NCBI GenBank assembly: GCA_003194525.1
Contig: NBIV01000076.1
Span: 220,669-284,668 of the forward strand
Reading direction: 5' to 3'
Length of the DNA stretch: 64,000 nt
Source: Gracilariopsis chorda
Taxonomy: Eukaryota; Rhodophyta; Florideophyceae; Gracilariales; Gracilariaceae
Positions 43,477-53,468 of this stretch are shown here, in pieces (position 1 is the stretch's first letter; every line of letters starts with the position of its first letter). Both the position numbers and the translations under genes were made by a program. The notes beneath the pieces are model-generated. The model saw only the letters and a program-made list of their open reading frames with translations. It searched no databases and was not told the origin of the DNA.

Positions 43477-43487
43477 AGGGGGGGATA
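43477..43487 (+). promoter_or_regulatory. Polypurine tract, element 2
   Basis: A followed by seven G, directly before the 3' LTR. Confidence 0.8.
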
Positions 43488-44295
43488 TGTAGTGCAACGC
43501 CCGCAAGGAGGGATTCTGGGTACTTGAACGCTTTCCCGATATTATCGGTTGTGTAGTGTGTATATGAACTACGCCCCACAATGGTGGGTATGGACACGTG
43601 GGACACGGTTTTGGGTCAATTGGCGGTTGGCCACAGTAGTGGATGTTGCCACGGAATGTGGAGTATTTTAGTTAATTTTATTTATTATTTTCACACCCAT
43701 TTCTGGGAAGCTAGTACTTAGTGCGACGGCGCACTGCCGTCGCACCAGTAAACCTTCCCCAACAAGGGACCCCAACCTGGGGAATTGGCTCTGAGCTTTA
43801 CCGCCTCCGCGTGTTCTCAACTCCTCCTTGGAGGGAAGCACCGTAGTGTACGGAAGTTCACCCCCCTTGCACATCTAAAGGAGACCCATCATTGGGAGTA
43901 CTAATTGTTCCAATCATATTGGTGTTTCGCCCTGTATAGGGAGTCCTGTCCACCGGCATTGCCGTATCTGCTCGTCGCTCTCGCGACCCACTTCGTCCTT
44001 CCTCTTTCCCCTTTTTAGGGTAGCACCTCCCGCTATCCGCGGCCCTCGTGTGCGCATCCGCTCACACACCCCCACTTACGTGGAAACATACCTCTACTGA
44101 GGATCACACCCCGCTCACGCGGATACCGATTCTTCGCCTTCACCTCCCTGCGCGAGTCGCGACAGGTGTCCCTGGTCTTACAAACCGGCTTTGCCGTGAC
44201 ACCTCTGGAAGGGCTCTACCCAACTGGGTTCACCTCGTGAGAGGAAGATCCTGGACGTCTTTCGGTGTTTTTCCCCTTTGGGGCATTGCACCACA
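43488..44295 (+). repeat. 3' LTR of element 2
   Basis: 808 bp. It carries a cluster of differences at 43916-43946 relative to the 5' LTR, including a paired change in a hairpin (43910-43922). Confidence 0.95.
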
Positions 44296-44300
44296 GAAGT
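44296..44300. repeat. Target site duplication GAAGT, right
   Basis: Matches 34510-34514. Confidence 0.95.
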
Positions 44301-44714
44301 CGTATTATTTCAATTGCATTGGTGTTTCGCCCTGTATAGGGATGTTGTTACCGGCATCGCCTTTCGCCCCCGTCGCTCTCGCGACTCACTTCGTCCTCTC
44401 TTCCTCCTCTCCGCCCTTCCTTTTTCCCCTTTTTAAGGTAGCACCTCCCGCTATCTGCGGCCCTTGTGTGCGCATCCACCCACACACCCCCACTTACGTG
44501 GAAACATACCCCTACTGAGGATCACACTGCGCTCACGCGGATACTTATTCTTCGCCTTCAACTCCCTGCGCAAGTCGCGACAGGTGTCCCAGGTCTTACA
44601 AACCGGCTTCGCCGTGATACCCCTGGGAGGGCTCTACCCAACCGGGTTCACCTCGTGAGAGGAAGATCCCGAACGTCTTTCGGTTTTTTTTTCGTTCTGG
44701 GGCATTGCACCACA
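44301..44714 (+). repeat. Old solo LTR, right part
   Basis: Continues 34103-34514 after removal of element 2 and ends CACCACA. The joined LTR would be about 826 bp, with no internal element sequence, so it is a solo LTR formed by recombination before element 2 arrived. Confidence 0.85.
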
Positions 44715-45362
44715 GTTCCGCATGCTCAAATTGCGTCGACACGCACTCGTGCTTCAGGTCCGCCACGGCATCAGCTGCTTCATTGGCCGTGAACGCGCCA
44801 AAAGCGCTGCGGCCGTGCTGCAATTATATTCTGTCGTTTCCTACAAGGAAGGCGAGTTGTACGTACCAATCCGTTAACTGCAGATGCTCTGCACCCTTTC
44901 CATAAACGTCGCCGCAAAGGTCCAGTAAAGCGCGTTACTTTGCACGTCGCAGAGCGTGCGACCACAGTTTTCGTCAGCTCGTCAACTTGCATAATTTGGA
45001 TGCCTCTCATCACCACGTCATACGAGACCCGTTTCCAGTCGATCAACACGCCGAATGATTCTTTTTTGACGCCTGTCCATTCAGCCTCACCAACGACCAA
45101 CAAGTCACAGTGCAGCAGGTGTTGAGTGATCTCAGTGACCTTCAAATGCTAATGGACCCCATCTTGTGTGGTGATGTTGGCTTCGAAAAGACGGAGGTAG
45201 CCATTCGCGCCGCGTTTCGAGCCTTGATAGCCAGTAAACAGGTGGCGGTTCCGGATCCTACTACGATCATGACATATCGGCATTATGAAACTTTCAAGCA
45301 GCGCTTCCTACCTCTTTACACGCAGTACCACATTGCGTGCATTAATCGCTTTATGTCAAAAC
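44715..45362 (+). pseudogene. mfd: mfd-like transcription-repair coupling factor fragment
   Basis: Two regions in two frames match Mfd. Near 44722-44874 is a His-Gly-Ile-x2-Phe-Ile-Gly start and a Glu-Leu-Tyr-Val-Pro-Ile end, the RNA-polymerase-interaction (CarD/RID-like) domain, closed by a TAA at 44875. At 45080-45362 a Phe-Ser-Leu-Thr-x-Asp-Gln motif leads into Cys-Gly-Asp-Val-Gly-Phe-Glu-Lys-Thr-Glu-Val-Ala, the Mfd Walker A, then a Lys-Gln-Val-Ala-Val and Pro-Thr-Thr block. The Walker A Gly before Lys is Glu, which should abolish ATP binding. Mfd displaces stalled RNA polymerase for repair; in eukaryotes it is known from plastid-bearing lineages. The 5' end is cut by the solo LTR and the 3' part is missing. 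Confidence 0.75.
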
Positions 45363-45513
45363 GCTGCACGTCTCTGCCTTGTTGCTTTACCGTGAGCCGT
45401 ACAAAACTAGGCTGGAATATGTCTCCTATCTCACCTACACCCCCAATTCGTACTACAATCAGCACTGCACCGCCACAGGAAGAAGTATGTCAGAACTACG
45501 TAAGTGAGGAAAT

Positions 45514-45942
45514 TTATGAGTCTATAGAGGTACTGACCAAAGGTAAAAGCAGATGCAGCGATGCAAAGTTGTTCAGAGTACAACAGTTTGCCGCAAACAC
45601 CAGGCCATTCAATATTTCGCGCAAACCTAAAGTGGGGCGTTTGGCAATAATATCGTTGAACTTGGTATACTTGTTTTCCATCGTGGTCTCATTTTCAGAT
45701 ATGCCAGGCAGTATTTCCACGAACGCTACTAGTAAATCGTTGCACCAACCAAACCCCCTGATTCTGGAAGGGATTCCATCGCTTGCATCTTGTGCAGTAG
45801 TTGCTGTCATGACGGGGTACGTGTCATCGGACGCGTCAGCCTCCATATCAATAAAAGGGTAGTATGGAACGGCATGATTTGACGAACTAGAATCATCTGT
45901 CATCTCGCGAATGATCGAGGTTGCAAGTGGCTGTGCCATCAT
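45514..45942 (-). CDS. Hypothetical protein, about 142 aa
   Basis: A minus-strand ORF from the ATG at 45942 (an upstream non-ATG extension is possible). It has an acidic Ser/Asp-rich N-terminus and a segment with Phe-Gly-Trp-Cys-x3-Leu and later helical pattern that vaguely recalls Myb/SANT-like domains of transposon proteins. The plus strand is open as well (45110-45862), so coding is doubtful. Confidence 0.3.
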   Translation of the reverse strand: MMAQPLATSIIREMTDDSSSSNHAVPYYPFIDMEADASDDTYPVMTATTAQDASDGIPSRIRGFGWCNDLLVAFVEILPGISENETTMENKYTKFNDIIAKRPTLGLREILNGLVFAANCCTLNNFASLHLLLPLVSTSIDS

Positions 45943-46077
45943 GTTGATCCATGTTGGCAATCTTTAAGATAAACCACCATGATAGAGCTCTGAGAATCTC
46001 AAGTAGCTTTGCCAATCCCCACCCCTTCTCCCTAATCTTTCCCCAGTTGAACCTTTGAACTTTGCTTTTTGCCCATT

Positions 46078-47159
46078 ATGTGTTCGTCTCCACCTCAATC
46101 TCTGCTTCTTGCTATCTCCCCTTCTCTCCTCCTCGTAGGCATCCGTTGCATCCAGCCGACTTGCCGTTCTGATATGCCAATTTGTGCGGACCATGAGCTC
46201 TCCCCCTATGAGGGCATCGAACAAGGTTTACGTAATCTTGAACTCAATCCCGACCTCTACGATTCCTGTCGCCCACACGACTCAAACATCACATGCAACA
46301 ACTTTCTGCAACAGCCCCCCTTAATCGCCTTCAAGCGCATGTACATGAGGAACAACTCTGATGAAGCTTTCGTACTCCAGAAGCTCCTGAAATGCGGACC
46401 TCTCTCAGACCAATTTCTAGAATTTGGCAGTGGTAGAGAGCTCGCCTCCGAAATAGACGAACTTACAGCGTCAGACGATGATTGGTGCATGTGGTACGGC
46501 CACTCGGATTGTTGGACTTTCAACCAGCTCGTCGACTACACTCAGATAATGGCTGAGAAGAATATTGCCTTCCAGTGCCCAGCTTCTTGCTAGAGGTACT
46601 CTTTAGTCAATGCCCTAATGAGCCCGTGTTGGGTTTGCCTGTTTCCAGCTTCTCCATCATTTTGAAGAAACCCAGCTACGGCTTGGACGCCGAAGCAGAA
46701 CACAATGCACTTTTAACCATCGGCGCATGTACAACACTCATGCCCACACTTCTCTTGGTTACCTTTTTTCATTTCGTTGTGTGTCTTATGACTTCTGTGC
46801 TCTTGTATTGGCTCAAAGTCCTTCCTTCGATCATCGCTCGGAGCATTGCGGCTCTCTCCCTTACTACTTTGTTCGCGACGATCTCCCTCGTGACCTATCT
46901 TCATGTATCTCATATTCTCGGCAACTACGTGGTGCAGGATTCATTTGCATTGCTGACGGCCCCATTCGACTGGGCTTTATTCGGAGTGGTACTCTTCATT
47001 GTTATAGTTATATGTGTTTCCTTTGTGATACGCTTCCAGTGGCTCAGAGCCCGCAGCTTTGTCGCTGTGTGTAGCTCGCTTCTCGTCTTTACTATCATAC
47101 TTGCGATCTCGACTACTGTGGATATTGAACTTCGTGCAACTGTGAACGTGAAACTTTGA
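46078..47159 (+). pseudogene. Multi-pass membrane protein, frameshifted
   Basis: The first ORF (ATG 46078 to 46593) has a signal peptide (Leu-rich, to about residue 22) and a Cys-containing extracellular region with an Asp-Asp-Trp-Cys-Met-Trp motif. The second ORF (46575-47159), in another frame, has four hydrophobic segments near 46740-46820, 46820-46900, 46965-47030 and 47060-47130. The overlap at 46575-46593 suggests a one-base shift in one original gene, or an unrecognised short intron. The Trp-Cys-x-Trp and following layout is reminiscent of the glutamate-receptor-like gene on the other strand (47434-49297). A diverged paralog is possible but not shown. Confidence 0.45.
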
Positions 47160-47433
47160 CATGACGGGTCAGGGGTGCCTATTCTTTGAAGGAAAGGGAA
47201 AGCGTTGTTCTTAACGGGAACTGAAAATGAATGATTAGATTCTCTTCGCCCCTGCCGCTGGCAACGGGTCATGCTTTCCTACAGGTTATACGCCGCAGTC
47301 GCCCCCAACCTAAAAATTCTTCTTCCCGTTCATGGAAATTCAGGTTCTTCCATGATTGCTTCAGTAAGAAATAAAACCGCGTCCGACATACACTCTTAAA
47401 GACGAAGCTCCAGATTTTTGTGCTTTCTGCACC

Positions 47434-49297
47434 TCATGCGCGCCAGCATACTAAAGAGATGAATACAATGAGCATCGGAACAAAAACGGGTAAAAGCAGA
47501 GCGTATGCAAACACCGGCGTTGAAATCATTTTTGTCTTCTCAGATTCAGTGCCCAGCAGTTTGTTAATCTGTATAGTGCATTCAAAAACAAAGTTAGATC
47601 AATGGTGATGACATCTAATGCAGTCAGTCATGAAGAACTTACTTCTCCATCGATGCGTAAACGCACTATTTTGCGATCCAACTCCCGCCTTGACGCATTA
47701 TGAACTATCGAGTTAAACAACCAGCCGCTGTTGAAGCGATATATATCACCTGTTGTTCTGAACAAGGCCTGCTCCGAATGAATCATGTATTGAGTTAGGA
47801 AAAAGAAGATGGTCAGACAAAAAATCTTCAATGTTAAACATAGCTCATCGAATGAAATAAGGCTCTCCATGCCTTACCAAAGAAAGTTTCGGGTTCTGAC
47901 GGATTTGGTACTTCGCCTCATTCTCGTATGAGACTGCAAATTGTACGGGGTCTTCTTCCCTTGCAATTCTAGCCAAACAATCCGTCAAGATTTCTTCGTT
48001 TTCCCATAGGTCTCCACCGTTTTCGGAGACTCTATCATTGTTGGGGTTCACTTAAATACGACCGACACAGTAGTCAGTGATGGGTGAACAACATAATCAC
48101 AATAGTTTCACAGGGTTGTGTAAGACGTCACGTACCTCGTTGTTTCCAAACTTGCGCAAATGCTGAATTGCCCATCACACAGTATTTCTTCAACTGCTCA
48201 TTCGAAATAGAGTCAACGCTTTTCTCTAACTTACCTTCGTTTTCCGAGAACAGGACGTTAACAATACCAGCTTCGTAGAATATTACGAAGAATAGTGTGC
48301 ATGAAATCATCGAAAACCTTAACAATGCACCAAAACATGTGAACTTCTGCTTTCTCGAATCAACTTCAGCTCTTTTGTCTAGCAGTGAGACTGAATCAGT
48401 TGATTCTGGGCAAAGACTATCACCCGACAATGATTCCAAGTCTGTGCCTTCTTCGTCACCACTTTCCTTGAACAATGGTGATTGCAAAACGTGCCCCTTG
48501 TCCCCAACGACCATAAGATATGTAGCGATGAAGTAGTTATTGAGAGGAATAAAGCGAACCTTGACGACAAACACGATGCAAAGAATAACATAACCCAAAA
48601 CGGCAACAAAGAAAGCCAGCCACGCGTTTGTAGAATACGGTGCAAGCACAAGCCTAAACGGATCCTTCTCATTGAATGAATCGGATTTTCCTACAATTAC
48701 CATCCGATCATCCAGCCAAGAGTCACTTTCATAATGAAGACACTTTCGCTGAGGAGTTTCTAACATGGGTCCTGCCACGGCAAACTGATAATCTTTACGG
48801 CTCTCGACGTAGTGTTGTAGAGTGTTCCATGAACACCCTTCTCCGGTCATGTCTCGATTGGGGCCGACCCAAACACACCATGCATGCACAGCAGTTTTCT
48901 GAAACAAGTCAAAGAGCCCTCCCTCGAGTCCATAACTTTCAGGAACCTCGCTGCAACTGAAAGGAACTGAAATCTTGTTTCTTTGCGGTTCCGTAAGATT
49001 TGTGAGTTTCCCCACCTTGGATCCAAGGAACGGTGGCTCATATTTGAGGATAAAGCAAATGGCGGATTTGCATACATCAAATGCATCGATTTGGCGCTCA
49101 AGTTGCGGAAGACACGTTTCACCAGACATCACGTAACACTGCTCCGGATCATATTTTGAACAATCATAATCTTTGTCTCCGGCCTGGAGGCATGGATCAA
49201 CATCGTTATCTCTCAAAGATAGAAAAGAACTATTTGCAAATCCAAGAGCCACAGAAAACAAAAGTGCAGCCAACGCTATACGAATCATGAAAGGCAT
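47434..49297 (-). CDS. Ionotropic glutamate receptor-like channel, four exons
   Basis: Exons (minus): 49297-48136, 48050-47878, 47771-47643, 47568-47434. All three introns (85, 106 and 74 bp) are GT-AG, with donors GTACGT, GTAAGG and GTAAGT, and the exons join in phase to 532 residues. Residues 1-22 are a signal peptide. An S1-like ligand-binding half follows (Glu-Pro-Pro-Phe near 87, Phe-Ala-Val-Ala-Gly-Pro near 172). The first membrane segment is about 223-246, after Leu-Ala-Pro-Tyr-Ser-Thr-Asn-Ala-Trp. A long loop leads to an M3-like segment (about 325-350) without the canonical SYTANLAAF. The S2-like half follows (Ser-Ile-Ser-Asn-Glu-Gln-Leu and Leu-Arg-Ile-Asp-Gly-Glu). The final segment in exon 4 fits M4. 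A clear pore loop is not visible, so channel function is uncertain. Confidence 0.72.
47569..47642 (-). other. Intron 3 of glutamate receptor-like gene
   Basis: 74 bp, donor GTAAGT, acceptor ATACAG, phase 0. It connects Asp-Gly-Glu to Ile-Asn-Lys-Leu and brings in the last transmembrane segment. Confidence 0.7.
47772..47877 (-). other. Intron 2 of glutamate receptor-like gene
   Basis: 106 bp, donor GTAAGG, acceptor ending GGAG, phase 0, with a CTAAC branch-like motif about 24 bases before the acceptor. An alternative acceptor 3 bases later would delete one Gln. Confidence 0.65.
48051..48135 (-). other. Intron 1 of glutamate receptor-like gene
   Basis: 85 bp, donor GTACGT, acceptor TTTAAG, phase 1. 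It joins a Gly/Arg-ending exon to a codon for Val and keeps the S2-like frame. Confidence 0.7.
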
Positions 49298-49364
49298 CTC
49301 AGGAACGAGTCCTGGTGTACGAAATAGTGTCGACGGATGTTGACCTTATGGATAGAGTGCACGA

Positions 49365-49637
49365 ATGGCGCACAGGGAAAAACATCGAAGAGCATGGCGA
49401 ATGAAGTTATATGACTACTACGACGCATGTTGCACACACCTTCTTAACATACGTTTTCATGCAGATCGGTTGGGACTCCAATACCCCTTCCCAAGGCTGG
49501 TTAATGCCGAACACGTACTTGTTGCAAAGCACTTGTTGACTCTGCATTGCAGGGATGAATTGTTGTGGAGAGAACAGACATTGCGGGGCTGCTGGGCCCC
49601 AAATTTGGTGCAGCGGTTACGGAGCCTTGCGGGCTGA
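49365..49637 (+). CDS. Hypothetical ORF next to duplication edge
   Basis: 90 codons, rich in His, Arg and Leu, not recognised. It lies 41 bp left of the point where similarity to window base 1 begins. Homology may continue further left in the genome, where copy 1 is not visible. Confidence 0.25.
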   Translation: MAHREKHRRAWRMKLYDYYDACCTHLLNIRFHADRLGLQYPFPRLVNAEHVLVAKHLLTLHCRDELLWREQTLRGCWAPNLVQRLRSLAG

Positions 49638-49706
49638 CGCATAACGTTACCATGAAAAGGGGGCCAGATTGTTGGTGATAACTTATTTTAGTTTTGACCA
49701 GAAAGA

Positions 49707-50141
49707 ATGCGTTTGCTGAATTGTAGCGAGGCCGTGGAGAACGAATTCATTCGCGTTCTGTGGGAGTGCTGTCAACGAGTAGGAAGTTGTTGTCGAACGG
49801 CTAGTCAGTTCAGACTTTCCCAACGCAGCTACTCTCAACCGATTCAACAAGAGGGTATCCACATCAAGCATGTTGCGTCGGTGGATGTGGAAGCGTGCGA
49901 GTTTCTCGACTTGTGTCACGAGGTCCTTGAGAGTGCGATATCCCCCACACCCGTGTGGAAACATTATGCACGGCCCACTCCGTATAATAATGTCAATGCA
50001 TATCAAAGACAAAATCAAAAGTGCATCGACACTGAAGTTGCAATCGGTGGGGGATACTCGTACAATAGCAGGCTACCAGGGGTGCCCCGGCTACAAGAGG
50101 GCGAACGATGTCCCACGTTGTTCATGCAGGGCGATAGCTAA
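49707..50141 (+). CDS. Hypothetical ORF, copy 2 (doubtful)
   Basis: Identical to 30-464 at the protein level, with the same doubts about coding strand and function. Confidence 0.2.
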   Translation: MRLLNCSEAVENEFIRVLWECCQRVGSCCRTASQFRLSQRSYSQPIQQEGIHIKHVASVDVEACEFLDLCHEVLESAISPTPVWKHYARPTPYNNVNAYQRQNQKCIDTEVAIGGGYSYNSRLPGVPRLQEGERCPTLFMQGDS

Positions 50142-52020
50142 AGGGTTACCTTCGAAATTTTCTGTTGTTTGAGGTGCCTTTGGTACCGTTGGTACTTCTG
50201 GCATGAGTTTTGGGTCCATAGCTAGCTAGTACTGGGCGGCTCCTAAAATTTGTTTTCGCAAATAGGGTGCCCGCAAATTCACCAATTCAGTAATTTTTGA
50301 TTGTGCTCAAATTGCGAAAACCGGTGGAGACTGGCCATTGTCGGAACTGCTGCACGCTTTTTCTCCCAATTTTGGTCATGAATTTCAGTGTCGGGGTGGT
50401 TGAGGGTGCTGACACGTATCTCTCAATTTGGTATTTGCAGCGAGGGCACAAATTGATTTTTAGGAGCCGCGCTCTATTATAGCAAATAACTGTTCAACAT
50501 CAAATGCGTCTGTTCAAACGTTTTACTGAAAAACAGCATTCTCCTCCGATTCCGCCGGAGATTACTGGCGGTCCGGCAGAAGAGCTGAGCCGAAGCAACC
50601 TTTGCATTTCATATTCTTTTGAGCACGACTGTAAATTTCGCACGGAAAAAGAATGCGAGCTATTTTCGCATGCACCGGGCCATATGCATGTAGAGGGAAG
50701 AATACACCTTTCTGTTGTGTTGGGGGGGGGAGGGGTGGCGTGGGCGGGTTGTCGTGGTGCAGTGCTTGGTTGAATAGTGCCACCCACCGTATTGAGCCCC
50801 CACAATCGCTTTGCTCAAAAATGGCGGGATGTGAGGGGTTCCGAAACAGGCCAGTTTAAGCCTCATTAACGGAGCAAAGGCGTATCGCTTTTGTAGTTGC
50901 TGTTTGCAGCGAGCTAGTCGCACATTTGTTCATGCTAAACGTCGTGCGGGATCATCTCGCACTCCTCAGCTGCTTATCACAGAGATGCTCGAGAAAACGT
51001 CTTTGACTTCCATCTCTTCTGAACTGAACAGCGCGCAATTCAGTATAGTGCCAAGCACATACCCGTGTACGGGGGCAGCACTATATCGTAATAATCTTGG
51101 TCCGAACAAATTTGCTGCTTCTCATCCCCAGTAATCCGCACTCATTACAAGTGGGCATAAGAATCTGCGTGCACTTCTTGTGTACGCTTGGTACCAAACG
51201 TACCGTTTAGGTTTGCACACTTGGTGCATACCACTGACACATTTCCGCGCGAGCGTCAACAAGAGCGGGCGTCAGCACCCGCGGACAGTTCAAAGCACTT
51301 GCTTACTCCAAAGATCGCACAGTACCGTTCTATCCTCCATGTGAACTCAGTTCATCTTCTAGCGCACAGTACAGCTTTGCTCCCCCATCTAAACTCTTGG
51401 GCACGTGCCTCCTCCGCTCCTTTCTTCAGTGTCATCTCGTCGCAGTACAGGACGTCTAACCTTATACCTTTCGTAAGAAGAAGAAGAAGAAGAACCCCTT
51501 CGTTCTCGTCCCGGAATTGATTGTTCTGCTCACGTTTCCGTGTTCGAAATGCATTTTTGGTGCTTTGCCAGTGCGAAACACCAGATGCTTTTCGAGGACT
51601 GACTTTCATACCTGAAGCCAGGATACCATCAGAATCAAGCAAGGGGCATCACTTCTATAGGAGATTGCAACACGAAGCATAAGCAGGGGACGCGCTTTTC
51701 TTAACGCTTCTGGTCGCACTGCACTACTTTCTCTTCAACGTCGAGAGATATGAGCTGAGCTGGATCGCAAACAACTGCGGACAAGATGGCTTGGAGTATG
51801 TGGTTCACTGCTGGATTCAAGCGATATCTATGGCATTTCTGGTAACAATAGACCCCAAAAGACAGCCGAGAGAGTGCCTAAACACAAAGACACTCTTGTC
51901 ATGGGGGATGCAGAAATGCGCACTTCTTGAGCAGTGCGGTTGAAACACTCTGTCAACACCGCAACAGAATAAAAGACCGTCGACTTCTGCGAAAAGAACT
52001 GCACTCCTTGCAGTTTGTAT
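50142..52020. other. No convincing gene (copy 2)
   Basis: Counterpart of 465-2342, with a G-run length difference near 50724 and a few substitutions. The GAA tract is at about 51477-51494. Confidence 0.5.
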
Positions 52021-52755
52021 TTACCACTGAAAATATTTGCCCATTAGTGTAATCCGAGTATACTTCGCAGTCCTGACTATCTGAACACTTCCAACTTCAT
52101 GGTAAGGGCACCCTGAAGCTGGCTGATGGCTTCCAGGATCAAAGAACAAGTGCAGGTCTCCATCCGGATTCACTTGAGGCGACTCCTTATCCCTGACAAA
52201 CACCTGCACTGCACCCTTCTGGGCCACTTTCTCACCCTTCCAGCCTGCTATCAAACCAATCCTGGTGAATCTCCTGATGAAATTTCTCTCCAAGGCAGCT
52301 TCTAGATCTAACTCAAACCAGTCTCCACCATTATTTGAGATGTCGTTGCCCAAAAGCTCAATCACTTCATTATCTGCGGCACAATAATCTCCATATCTTG
52401 TTCGCTTCAGCTTAACAGCCGAGGCCATGTGTCCATACGTGGGATTCCATTCGAAGTATATAGTCATCGTGGCTTTGTCAAAATCCTCATTCTTCACGAC
52501 AATTGAATTTTGGGGAAGTGCACATTCGTAACCCGTCACACCGTCCTCAGTATGGCATCTCTGTGTCTTGCAGAGACCCAATACCGCTTGACTGTGACAT
52601 TGTCGGATGGTTTGATATAAGGCGTTACGCGATGAGATGCACTGGTTCGGACAAATATGTACCACCGGTATGACGTCCCCTATGCATGTCACGAAGAAGT
52701 GAACCGAAAGTAGAAAGAAGAACGCGATACTCATTTTCAAAGGATTGCTATTCAA
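52021..52755 (-). CDS. Secreted Cys-containing protein, copy 2
   Basis: An intact 244-codon copy of 2343-3077 with about five amino-acid changes and no frame damage. Signal peptide and cysteines are unchanged. Preservation of the frame while residues change supports a real protein. Function unknown. Confidence 0.7.
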   Translation of the reverse strand: MNSNPLKMSIAFFFLLSVHFFVTCIGDVIPVVHICPNQCISSRNALYQTIRQCHSQAVLGLCKTQRCHTEDGVTGYECALPQNSIVVKNEDFDKATMTIYFEWNPTYGHMASAVKLKRTRYGDYCAADNEVIELLGNDISNNGGDWFELDLEAALERNFIRRFTRIGLIAGWKGEKVAQKGAVQVFVRDKESPQVNPDGDLHLFFDPGSHQPASGCPYHEVGSVQIVRTAKYTRITLMGKYFQW

Positions 52756-53008
52756 GAACGATGGTTCGGGCTTGAAAGCTCACTGGTCGTCGCAGAAAAA
52801 TTGAAGGCCGGTAGCGCATATAAGCACTTCTGAAAATGAACGTTCAGGCCTTCCGCAAAATCATTGTCACAGGGACATGCCTTGTGCCATGAATTTGGAA
52901 CAAATCGTTCAGATTCGCGATGATCGCCGAGATCTGATCAGGTTTTCAAGAGACTGCACTGTCAAGAACTATGCGCTGAATTCTTCGGTTGCACTTGTTT
53001 CTACCATC

Positions 53009-53468
53009 TTACCATGATTCATAGTACAGTTCAACACCATGGTGCCTATTACTTTTGAAGATTATGACGTAGGTGGCTTTCTGATACGCTGGCAGCGTGA
53101 GCTTGATTCCACTCTGATTCAGAGCTCCCGGAGCATGATGGAAACCAATCAAATGGTGCAGTTTATTAAGAGATATCTCAAGCACTTCTCTGAATGGTAC
53201 GAATGTAGTTTGCATTGTAACGTTATTTGCTGCAGCCCCTCCTTCAGTCCAAGCCACAGTCCAAGCCACCGATGAACTCCGCTCGAATATCTGTCGCTTT
53301 GGTCCTCTCAGTATAACTAGACTTTGGCGGGACAAAAAACCTGTAGTACTGGAGCTGCTGTCGATTGATGGTCTTTGCTAGCGCAAGGTGCGTTGTAGAA
53401 ACCGCCGGTGGGCTAGTTGTCGAGGATTTACTGATATTTTTTGCACCGGATACTAGAATTCTCGCCAT
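53009..53468 (-). CDS. Hypothetical minus-strand ORFs, copy 2
   Basis: Same two overlapping frames as 3331-3790, identical in protein sequence. Coding uncertain. Confidence 0.25.

Larger units (their letters stand above)
34515..44295 (+). mobile_element. Chromovirus element 2 (Ty3/Gypsy), complete, 9.8 kb
   Basis: Same family as element 1, inserted inside an older solo LTR of the family. LTRs of 806 and 808 bp, exact primer site, intact gag, pol with two stops, linker and chromodomain open in one frame, polypurine tract and GAAGT target duplication. The integrase cassette (about 40285-41620) is strongly diverged from element 1, while flanking gag, RT and linker are nearly identical. Confidence 0.95.

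Noticed and set aside
45110-45862. One 250-codon plus-strand gene continuing from the mfd match
   Set aside because: Similarity to Mfd ends near 45362. The rest has no helicase motifs and is open on both strands.
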